DNA from: Chelatococcus sambhunathii
Lineage (GTDB): Bacteria > Pseudomonadota > Alphaproteobacteria > Rhizobiales > Beijerinckiaceae
NCBI RefSeq assembly: GCF_001418005.1
Contig: NZ_LIOL01000018.1
Span: 1 to 34,272 of the forward strand
Length of the DNA stretch: 34,272 nt
Direction of reading: 5' to 3'
The notes beneath the pieces are model-generated. The model saw nothing but the letters and a program-made list of their open reading frames with translations. It did no database searches and was not told where the DNA came from. Every line of letters starts with the position of its first letter. The stretch's first letter is position 1. Shown here one piece after another: positions 9,107 through 17,451 of this stretch. The position numbers were made by a program, and so were the translations under genes.

Positions 9107-10725
9107 CGACCGCCCCGGATCGAGTCGAGCACCTCGGCGACGATTTCAGCGATCTGCTGCGCAAGTTTGGGGGGCACTGCATTGCCGACCTGGTGATACT
9201 GCTCGGTGCGAGGTCCGGCGAAGAAGTAGTTGTCCGGAAATGTCTGAAGACGGGCGGCTTCGCGCACAGTCAGGCTGCGGCACTGCGCGGGATCGTAGTG
9301 AATGAAGTAGTGGCCGTCCTTTGAAATGTGTGAGGTGACCGTCGTCGATACCTGCTCCGCAAGCTGCACCCGAAAGCGGTCGGAGAACATCTTACCGCTG
9401 CGGCCTTCCTCGACATTCTGGTGATCGGGAAGGAGATTGGCGGGGAAGTCAGCGAGCTTGGGACTGCGCCCGGTCTCCTGAGCGAAGGTCGCCGCATAGA
9501 GGTAGCGGCGCAGGTCGGAGGCCATGTGGCTGCGCGCCTCGTGCGCAGTCAGGATCGGCAAGCGTTCGTCATACAGGCTGCGCAGCACATCATGGTTCGG
9601 GCGCCGCACCACATAGCGGGTGGACGAAGTGGAGCGCGGCGAGGGCACCTCAATGAGCTGCTCGAATTTGAGTTTCCGCGCGACCTGCCCTGCATAGGCC
9701 GCGCCGTTGAGCTGGCCACGGATATTCATGCTGGAGATCTGCCGGATGGCACTCAGCCAGGCATCCCGACTATCCTTCTCCTTCGACAGGCCGCTTCGGA
9801 TTGGGGGAAGGGAGCCGATCGTGTCGCGTACTGTGGGTGCGGCCATTCTCCGAAGAGTGGAGGGCCGAACCTTCAGATCACTGCGGATTCCGACGATGAA
9901 CATCCGGTGCCGCGCCTGCGGAATGCCGTGGTCCTCCGCGCGCACAAGGAACAGCCGCGGATCGACCTCGCCCTCGGCCATTTCTTCCTGGTTCAAAGAA
10001 TAGAGACGGTAGGCAAGGTCGGTCGGTGCGTCCGGGATGGCGGTCGCCGGCTGCTGCAGGTCGCGAACAATGCGGTTGATGGCGGACTTGCCCTCGATGG
10101 TGGCCGACAGCAGTCCTTTCACGTTCTCCATGACGAAGATCGGCGGCCTGTGGTCGGCAATGATCCGGAGATATTCGAGATAGAGCGTGTGCTTCTCGTC
10201 TTTCGCAAAATCGGGATCGCCCTTCATCCGTGCCCGGCCGACCAGAGAATAAGCTTGGCATGGAGGACCGCCGACGAGTGCCCAATGCTCGCTGTCTGCG
10301 AGGCGCTGCCGAATAATCTGCCGCACCTCCCCATGCGACTCCCTGCCCAGCGATATTCGTAGGGCGCTCAGCTTAGCGTCGGCATAAGCGGCTGGATGGC
10401 GAGCGAAGAGATCGGCTTGCGTGATCCGTCCTGCCAAAAAGTCATAATAGTCATCCGGCACTTCACCGTCGGGAAAGTGCCGAAAGAAGTGTCTAAGCAG
10501 CAATGTCTGGTGCGAAAACGTATCGCGCTCAATCGAGACGACGCTGCGGAAGCGATGGCGTCGCTTATCATCGAGTGAGGATGCGAAGCCCTCTCCGAGT
10601 CCACCTGGGCCAGCAAAGAGGTCAACGACCGGATAGGCATCCGATCGTCTGGTCTCAGTTTGCCGGACGCCCGAGACTGCACTCGAGGACGGGTCCGCCA
10701 GTGTTTGCCCCCCTTTGGCGTACAT
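9103..10725 (-). CDS. DNA (cytosine-5-)-methyltransferase of the defence operon
   Basis: A 540-residue C5-cytosine methyltransferase. Motif I is DLFAGPGGLGEGF (residues 35-47), motif IV is GGPPCQAYS with catalytic Cys156, motif VI is ENV (200-202), motif VIII is QARHRMFIVG and motif X is QVGNAVPPKLA near the end. The region between motifs VIII and X (target recognition) is long, and the recognised site cannot be read from sequence. It would mark self DNA for the MutL-like/Z1/AIPR module. The start ATG at 10725 lies six bases after the stop of the upstream Phd/YefM-like gene, with GGAGG about 12 bases before it, so the two are probably one transcript. Confidence 0.95.
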   Translation of the reverse strand: MYAKGGQTLADPSSSAVSGVRQTETRRSDAYPVVDLFAGPGGLGEGFASSLDDKRRHRFRSVVSIERDTFSHQTLLLRHFFRHFPDGEVPDDYYDFLAGRITQADLFARHPAAYADAKLSALRISLGRESHGEVRQIIRQRLADSEHWALVGGPPCQAYSLVGRARMKGDPDFAKDEKHTLYLEYLRIIADHRPPIFVMENVKGLLSATIEGKSAINRIVRDLQQPATAIPDAPTDLAYRLYSLNQEEMAEGEVDPRLFLVRAEDHGIPQARHRMFIVGIRSDLKVRPSTLRRMAAPTVRDTIGSLPPIRSGLSKEKDSRDAWLSAIRQISSMNIRGQLNGAAYAGQVARKLKFEQLIEVPSPRSTSSTRYVVRRPNHDVLRSLYDERLPILTAHEARSHMASDLRRYLYAATFAQETGRSPKLADFPANLLPDHQNVEEGRSGKMFSDRFRVQLAEQVSTTVTSHISKDGHYFIHYDPAQCRSLTVREAARLQTFPDNYFFAGPRTEQYHQVGNAVPPKLAQQIAEIVAEVLDSIRGGR

Positions 10726-10731
10726 CCCCGA

Positions 10732-10932
10732 CTATGGCCTCCCCGGCGCAAGAGCGCCAATAGCCCTTGTCTTCTCGCTGCTCGCCCGCGGAGTGAGCCG
10801 TCGAAACTCCTCCACGCTCATCACAACGACGACCGGCCGTCCGTGCTTCTCGACCTGCACCGGTTCAACCCGAGCATAGTCGATCAGCATCCCGAAGCTG
10901 TTCTTGGCGTCTTTCGCGGACATGGTTCTCAT
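10732..10932 (-). CDS. Phd/YefM-family antitoxin-like regulator, no toxin partner
   Basis: A 66-residue protein of the Phd/YefM family: MSAKDAKNSFGMLIDYA forms the N-terminal DNA-binding part, followed by KHGRPVVVVMSVEEFRRL. No RelE, Doc or other toxin gene follows. The next gene, six bases away, is the C5-methyltransferase. A promoter with a perfect inverted repeat lies just upstream, so I infer autoregulation and control of the defence operon, in the manner of controller proteins of restriction systems. It is about 66% identical over 44 residues to the protein at 25289-25483. The start at 10932 (MRTMSAKD) gives the usual family N-terminus; a TTG at 10941 and an ATG at 10923 are alternatives. 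Confidence 0.85.
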   Translation of the reverse strand: MRTMSAKDAKNSFGMLIDYARVEPVQVEKHGRPVVVVMSVEEFRRLTPRASSEKTRAIGALAPGRP

Positions 10933-10963
10933 CGCGCGCAATCTCTAGCTGGAGCCCAACAGA

Positions 10964-10991
10964 ATAGTAGCTAAAATAGCTACTTCCGCAA
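10964..10991 (-). promoter_or_regulatory. Promoter and operator of the defence operon
   Basis: On the minus strand TTGCGG (10991-10986) and TACTAT (10969-10964) are separated by 16 bases and make a plausible sigma-70 promoter. The spacer contains a perfect inverted repeat, AGTAGCTA-AAA-TAGCTACT (10966-10984), which also overlaps the -10 box. A repressor bound here would block transcription. It lies about 30 bases before the phd-like start codon, the expected place for an autoregulated Phd/YefM operator. Confidence 0.65.
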
Positions 10992-11072
10992 CGCATGAAT
11001 TCAGCCGGCGAGGCATCGCAAGCGCTGAAAGGTATCCATGCGTCTGGTCGTCGAGGGTGACTTGAGCGGTGG

Positions 11073-11146
11073 CGCACCCGACACGATTCGAACGTGTGAC
11101 CTTCGCCTTCGGAGGGCGACGCTCTATCCAGCTGAGCTACGGGTGC
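11073..11146 (-). tRNA. tRNA-Arg (anticodon CCG)
   Basis: The reverse complement folds as a standard 74-base tRNA: acceptor arm GCACCCG pairing with CGGGTGC, D arm GCTC/GAGC, anticodon arm TCGCC/GGCGA with loop CTCCGAA (anticodon CCG, reading CGG), and T arm ACACG/CGTGT with loop TTCGAAT. Position 73 is G and CCA is not encoded. The defence island lies beyond its 3' end at lower coordinates, the usual geometry for an island inserted into a tRNA gene. No second copy of its 3' end was seen within the window. Confidence 0.96.
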
Positions 11147-11339
11147 TTCGCCAAGGCGGGCGCAACCTAGCCCAGCTTCGACGTTCCTGCAATCGGGGAT
11201 TGGCGCTCCTCCCCGACGATCTCGGCGCAGCCCCGAAAACGCCACCGACGCGACCGCTTCATAGACCGGTGGCATGAGGCTTTCCGCACCATGTTACGAG
11301 GGAAGTCCGATCAGGTATATCACCCTGACCGGACACGGG

Positions 11340-12683
11340 TCAGTGCCTTGCGATGGCATGCTCGATCCACAATCCCGCGGCGAGAAGAGCGTCGTCATCG
11401 CCGGACGGGAGCGAGAACAGGGCGGAGGTCGGCAGGCCCTCTGCATTGGTGCCGGACGGCAGGGCAAGACCAGGCATGTCCAGGAAGCTGCCGGCCATCG
11501 TCAGCGTGAGCGTGGCGAGATTGATGCGGGCAAACAGTTCGGGGTCGGCTTCGAGCGACGCGAGCTCCGGCGCCACATGCTTGACGGTCGGGAGCGCGAA
11601 CAGCGCGCCGGCGAGATCGTCGGCGATGGAGCGCGACAGCGTGGCCTTGAGGCTACGCAGACGTCCGGCCGCCTCGGCGGTGATCGCCGCCGCACCGTCG
11701 AGCCGCTTCAGCACACGCGCATCGATGAGGTCGCGCTTTGGACCGCTGATCGCATCGAGATGCCAGGCGCGCGCCTCCACCGCGCCGAGCCAGCCGATCT
11801 CGGCGATGGCGCGCCGTGCCTCGCGCCAGGCAGCCACCGGCGCGCGGCGCACGCGAGCGCCCGATGCTTCGAGACCAGCGAGCATCGCTTCGAAATTGGC
11901 CCGCACTGTATCTTCGAGGCCGTCCTCCTCCAGCACCGCCGGGTCGACGACAATGTCGGGTGCGGCCGATGCGGCTTCGGCAACTCGCCCGGTACCCCGC
12001 ATCACCGCGTCGATGGTCACACAATCGGCAACCGTCCGGGCGATGGGCCCGAGGCTGTCGAGACTCTTCGCCAGCGGATAGACACCGGCCATGGCATAGC
12101 GCCCGCCCGACGCCTTGAAGCCGACAAGACCGTTGAGGGCGGCAGGCACCCGTACTGAGCCGGCGGTATCCGTTCCGATGCCGACGGGAACGATGCCGCG
12201 CTGGACGGCGACCGCCGAGCCGGACGACGAGCCGCCGGGTACACGAGGGGTCGCCGCCGGAAAGTCTGGCGTCGGCGTGCCGAAATGCGGGTTGAGCCCA
12301 AGGCCGGAGAAGGCGAATTCGCTGAGATTGGTCTTGCCGAGCGGGATGAGGCCGACGCGCCGCGACGCTGCAACGACCGGCGCGTCCTCGCGGGCCATGG
12401 GCGCATCGTCCCGTGTGCGCGAGCCCGCGGTCGTCCGCGTACCGGCGATGTCGAAGAGGTCCTTCCAGGCGATCGGGATGCCGTCGAGCGGGCCGAGCGC
12501 CTGGCCGTTGCGCCGGCGCGCGGCGGCGGCGCGGGCCTCGGCCAGCGCCTCCTCGGCCATGAGGGTGATGAAAACGGCGGGGGCCGCGCGGGCCTTGTCG
12601 AGCGCCTCCTCGACGAGGCGCACGGGATCCGTCCGCCCCGACGCAAGGTCAGCCGCGATGTCGGTCAAAGTCTGATGAGCCAT
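11340..12683 (-). CDS. Amidase-signature family amidohydrolase
   Basis: A 447-residue amidase-signature enzyme. The Ser-cisSer-Lys triad can be placed: Lys74 in AWKDLFD, the cis-Ser in PGGSSSGSA (about 152-153), and the nucleophile Ser176 in GTDTAGSVRVPA, where one Gly of the usual GTDTGGS is Ala. These enzymes hydrolyse amide bonds in many small molecules, so the substrate is not readable from sequence. It resembles GatA-related amidases but no GatB or GatC neighbours are present. It is the last gene of a minus-strand group after ggt and deoC (41-base gap to deoC). About 190 bases separate its stop from the tRNA-Arg and hold no recognisable gene. Confidence 0.92.
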   Translation of the reverse strand: MAHQTLTDIAADLASGRTDPVRLVEEALDKARAAPAVFITLMAEEALAEARAAAARRRNGQALGPLDGIPIAWKDLFDIAGTRTTAGSRTRDDAPMAREDAPVVAASRRVGLIPLGKTNLSEFAFSGLGLNPHFGTPTPDFPAATPRVPGGSSSGSAVAVQRGIVPVGIGTDTAGSVRVPAALNGLVGFKASGGRYAMAGVYPLAKSLDSLGPIARTVADCVTIDAVMRGTGRVAEAASAAPDIVVDPAVLEEDGLEDTVRANFEAMLAGLEASGARVRRAPVAAWREARRAIAEIGWLGAVEARAWHLDAISGPKRDLIDARVLKRLDGAAAITAEAAGRLRSLKATLSRSIADDLAGALFALPTVKHVAPELASLEADPELFARINLATLTLTMAGSFLDMPGLALPSGTNAEGLPTSALFSLPSGDDDALLAAGLWIEHAIARH

Positions 12684-12724
12684 GCCGTTCTTCTGTCCCT
12701 GGATGGATATGGCGTGTGACGGCG

Positions 12725-13384
<660 letters not shown>

Positions 13385-13442
13385 ATGGGCCGCCTCTGCC
13401 TCGGGCACATCTTATAGGGCGCGCCGCGCAGCGCCCGCAAGC

Positions 13443-15029
13443 TCAGAAGCCGAGGGCGCAGCCGTCCTTGCGCTGGTCGGAGCCGGCGTGCAGCACGCCG
13501 CGGGCGTGGTCGATCCAGATGGCCTGCCCGCCGCCGAGCGGCGACGTGCGCGGCTTGATCGCATGGCCCTTGGCGGCGAGCGCGGCGATAACGCTCTCGC
13601 CGAGGGTCGGCTCTACCTCCAGCACGCCGTTGAAGGCGAAGCTGCGCGGCGCATCGAGCGCCGCCTGCACGTCGAGGCCCCGGTCGAGCATGCCGGAGAG
13701 GAAGGCCGCATGGCCGGCCGCCTGATAATGTCCGCCCATCACGCCGAAGGGCGCCACGGTGCGCCCGCCGCGGCGCAGGAGGCCGGGTATGATGGTGTGC
13801 ATGGGCCGCTTGCGCGGGGCGATGGCATTGGGATGCCCCTCGATGAGGTTGAAGGACGCGCCGCGATTGTGCAGCACAATGCCCGTCTTGGGGTCGAGCC
13901 GCGTCGAGCCAAAGGCGTGGAAGATCGAATTGATGAAGGAGATGGCGTTGCCGTCGCGGTCCACCGCGCAGAGATAGACCGTATCCCGGTGCTCCGGCTC
14001 GTGCCAGAGCGCCGGTGCGCCGGCCTGCCCCATGTCGATGCGGCCGCGCAGCGCGTGTGCCACTTCGTCCGAGAGCAGTTGCTCGACCGGGTAGGGCAGA
14101 TGCGCGGGATCGGCGATGAGCGCGTCGCGGTGATGGTAGGCAAGCTTGGTCGCCTCGGCATGGAGGTGCACGCGCTCGGCGAGCGGCAGCTTCTCCGACA
14201 GGTCGAAGCCGGCGAGCACGTTGAGCATCATGAGCGCTGCGAGGCCCTGACCGTTGGGCGGGCATTCGTAGACATCATAGCCGTGATAGCTGGTGACGAT
14301 CGGCGTCACGTAATCGGCCCCGTCGGCCGCATCGGCGAAATCCTCGAGCGTGTGCAGGCCGCCGAGGCCGTTGAGAAAACGCACCAGGCTCTCGGCTGTG
14401 CGGCCGAGATAGAAGGCCGCGGCGCCATCGCGGGCGATCTCGCGCAGGCGCTGCCCGAGCAGCGGCTGGGCATGCCGCTCGCCCTCGGTCGGCGCGCGTC
14501 CGCCAGGCAAGAAAACGGTCTTGGCGCCGGCATCGCGCGCCAGAAGCGGGACCTCCTCCGCCCAGTCGAGGGCGACGCGCGCGGTGACCGGATAGCCATT
14601 CTCGGCATAGGCGATGGCGCGGACGAAGAGCCGCTCCAGCGGCAGGCGGCCGTGGTCGCGGTGCAGCTTCGTCCAGGCGGCGATGGCGCCCGGCACGGTG
14701 ACGGCATGGGGGCTGGTGCGCTCGATGGTGGAGACGCCGAGGTCCTTGAGGCGTCCCACGCTCGCCGCCGCCGGGGCGCGGCCGCTGCCGTTGAGGGCGA
14801 GGACCTCGCCACCGGCCGGGGCGTAGAGGACGAAGCAGTCGCCGCCGATGCCCGTCATGTGCGGCTCGACCACGCATTGCACGGCAACTGCCGCGATGGC
14901 GGCATCGACGGCATTGCCGCCGCAGGCGAGGACATCAAGCCCTGCCGCGGTTGCGAGCGGGTGCGACGTGGCGATGGTCGCCTCGCCCGCAAGTGTCGGT
15001 CCACGTCCCGGCCTGAAGAAATCGCGCAT
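13443..15029 (-). CDS. Gamma-glutamyltransferase family protein
   Basis: A 528-residue Ntn-hydrolase of the gamma-glutamyltransferase family. GGNAVDAAIA near the N-terminus, the processing-site nucleophile Thr350 in HRDTVYLCAVD, and GVMGGHYQAAGH (429-440) are all present, so it should self-cleave into large and small subunits. No signal peptide is visible after the chosen start (MRDFFRPGRG), which suggests a cytoplasmic enzyme of the YwrD-like kind and not a periplasmic glutathione hydrolase. The frame is open 65 codons further upstream, but that part has no family similarity. It heads the ggt-deoC-amidase group, with 58 bases to deoC. Confidence 0.92.
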   Translation of the reverse strand: MRDFFRPGRGPTLAGEATIATSHPLATAAGLDVLACGGNAVDAAIAAVAVQCVVEPHMTGIGGDCFVLYAPAGGEVLALNGSGRAPAAASVGRLKDLGVSTIERTSPHAVTVPGAIAAWTKLHRDHGRLPLERLFVRAIAYAENGYPVTARVALDWAEEVPLLARDAGAKTVFLPGGRAPTEGERHAQPLLGQRLREIARDGAAAFYLGRTAESLVRFLNGLGGLHTLEDFADAADGADYVTPIVTSYHGYDVYECPPNGQGLAALMMLNVLAGFDLSEKLPLAERVHLHAEATKLAYHHRDALIADPAHLPYPVEQLLSDEVAHALRGRIDMGQAGAPALWHEPEHRDTVYLCAVDRDGNAISFINSIFHAFGSTRLDPKTGIVLHNRGASFNLIEGHPNAIAPRKRPMHTIIPGLLRRGGRTVAPFGVMGGHYQAAGHAAFLSGMLDRGLDVQAALDAPRSFAFNGVLEVEPTLGESVIAALAAKGHAIKPRTSPLGGGQAIWIDHARGVLHAGSDQRKDGCALGF

Positions 15030-15132
15030 GCCTGTCCCCAACCGCCCTGCCCTTGCCGCCTGCACGCGGTGCGACGCCGCGCCGGTCCCATGGCGGTAAC
15101 AGCGGCGGGCGCTGCGTGCAAGGGCGGGGCGT

Positions 15133-16131
15133 TCAATGCGACAAGGCCTTCTGTCCTTCCCCGGCATGCCCCTCGTCCCGCGTCTTCCACAGAGACCAGC
15201 CGATGCCGGCGCCGAGGATGGCAAAGGTCACGGCGAGCGACCATTCGGCCGGGAACTTCGCCCAGCCGAAAAGATCGGCGACGAACACCTTCGAGCCGAT
15301 GAAGACGAGCAGGACCGCCAGCGCCTGCTTGAGATAGGCGAAGCGGTGCAGCACTGCGGCAAGCGCGAAGTAGAGCGCGCGCAGGCCGAGGATGGCGAAG
15401 ATGTTGGACGTGTAGACGATGTAGGGGTCAGTCGTGATGGCGAAGATCGCCGGCACCGAATCGACCGCGAAGATGATGTCCGCGATCTCGATGAAGACGA
15501 GCGCCAGGAACAGCGGCGTCAGGAAGAGGATGCTGCGGCCGTTGCCGCTGCGGCGACGCACGAAGAAGCGCTCACCGTGGAGGCGCCGCGTCACGCGGAA
15601 GCGGCGCTTGATCAGCCTGAGCAAGGGGTTCTGCGCGAGGTCCGTCTCCTGATCCCCCCACCACAGCATCTTGAGCCCGGTGACGATGAGGAAGGCGGCG
15701 AAGAGATAGAGCACCCATTCATATTGCGCGACGAGGGCGGCGCCGAAGCCGATCATGATGGCGCGCAGCACGATGACGCCGAGGATGCCCCAGAACAGCA
15801 CACGGTGCTGGTAGCGCCGCGGAATGGCGAAGAAGCCGAAGATCATCGCGATGACGAAGATGTTGTCCATCGCGAGGCTCTTTTCGACCACGAAGCCGGT
15901 AATGTACTCGACGCTGGCCTGGGTGCCGAGCTGCCACCACACGAAACCGCCAAAGCCGAGACCAAGCACGATGTAGAAGGCCGAGAGCGCAAGGCTCTCG
16001 CGCACCCCGATCTCGCGGGAGCCACGATGCAGCACGCCGAGGTCAAGGGCCAGCAGCGCCATGACGAGGCCCATGAAGCCGAGCCACATCCACAGCGGAT
16101 GGCCAAGAAAAAAGCTGGTGAGAACGTCCAT
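15133..16131 (-). CDS. TerC/Alx family integral membrane protein
   Basis: A 332-residue membrane protein with about seven to nine hydrophobic segments and the TerC family's acidic motifs: SLAMDNIFVIAMIFG after the third segment and EIADIIFAVDSVPAIFAI later. Members such as Alx and MeeF-type proteins export or handle manganese; others are linked to tellurite resistance. A basic cytoplasmic loop (KRRFRVTRRLHGERFFVRRR) lies in the middle, which is normal. The start at 16131 follows GAGAGGAAACCG, a good Shine-Dalgarno that is itself buried in a hairpin. The gene is divergent from lysR and lies 103 bases before ggt. Confidence 0.93.
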   Translation of the reverse strand: MDVLTSFFLGHPLWMWLGFMGLVMALLALDLGVLHRGSREIGVRESLALSAFYIVLGLGFGGFVWWQLGTQASVEYITGFVVEKSLAMDNIFVIAMIFGFFAIPRRYQHRVLFWGILGVIVLRAIMIGFGAALVAQYEWVLYLFAAFLIVTGLKMLWWGDQETDLAQNPLLRLIKRRFRVTRRLHGERFFVRRRSGNGRSILFLTPLFLALVFIEIADIIFAVDSVPAIFAITTDPYIVYTSNIFAILGLRALYFALAAVLHRFAYLKQALAVLLVFIGSKVFVADLFGWAKFPAEWSLAVTFAILGAGIGWSLWKTRDEGHAGEGQKALSH

Positions 16132-16132
16132 C

Positions 16133-16160
16133 GGTTTCCTCTCTGTGCGGAGGGGAAACC
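16133..16160 (-). promoter_or_regulatory. Hairpin burying the terC ribosome binding site
   Basis: In the terC mRNA GGTTTCC (16160-16154) pairs with GGAAACC (16139-16133), and the stem extends inward to about 12 pairs, two of them G-U, around a four-base loop. The 3' arm holds the AGAGGA Shine-Dalgarno immediately before the ATG. Translation would therefore depend on opening this stem. Confidence 0.7.
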
Positions 16161-16195
16161 CGATGCAGAACCCTGACTGGACAAAGGCAGAAATC

Positions 16196-16229
16196 CGGAC
16201 CCTGCATCGAGTTCACCCGATGCGGTCCG
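16196..16229 (-). promoter_or_regulatory. Upstream stem-loop in the terC leader (possible switch)
   Basis: A strong stem-loop: CGGACC and GCATCG pair with CGATGC and GGTCCG around an eight-base loop, with only a two-base bulge. The middle segment CGATGCAG can instead pair perfectly with CTGCATCG at 16161-16168, next to the ribosome-site hairpin. Two exclusive folds are therefore possible. I did not find the conserved blocks of the yybP-ykoY manganese riboswitch, so the class is unknown. The lysR gene starts on the other side, and a role there cannot be excluded. Confidence 0.55.
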
Positions 16230-16400
16230 ACATCACGATGCATGGCATCGCCAGAGGGGCCCGGCCCGCGGCCGACGACATGGGAAGTGGCCGGGCCAAT
16301 GTCAAGACCGGACGCGGCGCCGGCTGGTCGATTTTGCCCCGACAGGCGGCCTGATGCGCTAAGACGTCGGAACGCGGGTTTTTCAAAGGGCAGGCCGGCG

Positions 16401-17318
16401 ATGATCGACCTCAGAAACATCGAGACCTTCTTCTGGGCGGCAGCACTCGGCAGCCTGCGTGCGGCCTCCGAAAAGCTCGGCACGACACAGCCGGCCGTAT
16501 CGCACCGTATCGCCTCGCTCGAGGAGGCGCTGGGAGTGCGCCTCTTCGAGCGGGACGCACGCGGCGTGACGCTGACCGCCAAGGGGCAGGAGTTGCTCTC
16601 CCACGCCGAGCGCATGATCCAGCTCCGCTGCGACATGGTGCGCGCCGCCCAGGACCAGAACGTGATGAGCGGCACCGTGCGTATCGGGGTCGCCGAGACC
16701 ATCGTGCAGACGTGGCTGTCGCGGCTCATCGAGCAGGTGCACGCCACCTATCCGGCGCTGGCGCTCGAGATCGAGGTCGACAGCTCGATGGTGTTGCGCT
16801 CGCACCTCATGTCGCGGCAGATCGACCTCGCCTTCCTGATGGGGCCCGTGCTGGAGGAACGGGTTGAGAACGTCCACCTGTGCACCTATCCGCTCGCCTG
16901 GGTGGCGAGCCCGCGGCTGAAGCTCGGCGACGGGCCCATCACGCTGAGGCGCCTGTCGGATCGTCCGATCATCACCTATCCCTCCAACAGCCGGCCCTAT
17001 CTCGTGCTGCGCGACATGCTGGCGCGCGCCGGCGTGAAGGCCCGCCTCTACGGCAGCGCTTCGCTCTCCATGGTGGTACGCATGGCGCGTGACGGCATCG
17101 GCGCGGCCGTGATCGCCCCGGTTTTCCTCGACAAGGAGCTCGCCAGCGGAGACTTGAAGATTATTGATGTCGAGACCGATCCGCTGCCGGACCTGAGCTT
17201 CACCGCCACCTGGATCAACGGCCCGGAAAGCCACGCCGCCCGCGTGATCGCCGCGATGGCGCGGGAGGTTGCCGTACAAGCCGATGGCGACGTGACGAGC
17301 AGCTCCAAGGCGGGTTAA
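16401..17318 (+). CDS. LysR-family transcriptional regulator
   Basis: A 305-residue LysR-type regulator. The winged helix-turn-helix spans about residues 1-60 (MIDLRNIETFFWAAALGSLRA, TTQPAVSHRIASLEEALGVRLFER, LTAKGQELL), followed by a periplasmic-binding-like effector domain. It lies 133 bases upstream of a TRAP transporter operon in the same direction, so it most likely controls those genes in response to the transported compound. The start at 16401 gives the normal family N-terminus. The downstream gap is AT-rich compared with its surroundings and carries GTAT-TT-ATAC at 17322-17331, a possible part of the transporter promoter or regulator site. Confidence 0.93.
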   Translation: MIDLRNIETFFWAAALGSLRAASEKLGTTQPAVSHRIASLEEALGVRLFERDARGVTLTAKGQELLSHAERMIQLRCDMVRAAQDQNVMSGTVRIGVAETIVQTWLSRLIEQVHATYPALALEIEVDSSMVLRSHLMSRQIDLAFLMGPVLEERVENVHLCTYPLAWVASPRLKLGDGPITLRRLSDRPIITYPSNSRPYLVLRDMLARAGVKARLYGSASLSMVVRMARDGIGAAVIAPVFLDKELASGDLKIIDVETDPLPDLSFTATWINGPESHAARVIAAMAREVAVQADGDVTSSSKAG

Positions 17319-17451
17319 ACTGTATTTATACCCCCTATTCGAACATACGATTGGACAGGAAAATCAATCACGGCATGCAATGCGGGCAGGGCGCCGGCTG
17401 CGGCCGGTGCGGCGGAGAGCCGCCACAAATCCAGCCAGGGGGACTGACACC

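Noticed and set aside
10732-10932. A complete toxin-antitoxin pair
   Set aside because: Neither Phd/YefM gene has a toxin-sized partner on either side; the adjacent genes are methyltransferases and, on the other side, tRNA or gene-free DNA.
10865-11275. A minus-strand open frame containing [20 protein letters not shown]
   Set aside because: This is the common false translation through a tRNA gene, here tRNA-Arg.
16132-16240. A standard yybP-ykoY manganese riboswitch before terC
   Set aside because: The conserved loop blocks of that class could not be found, although the leader is clearly structured.
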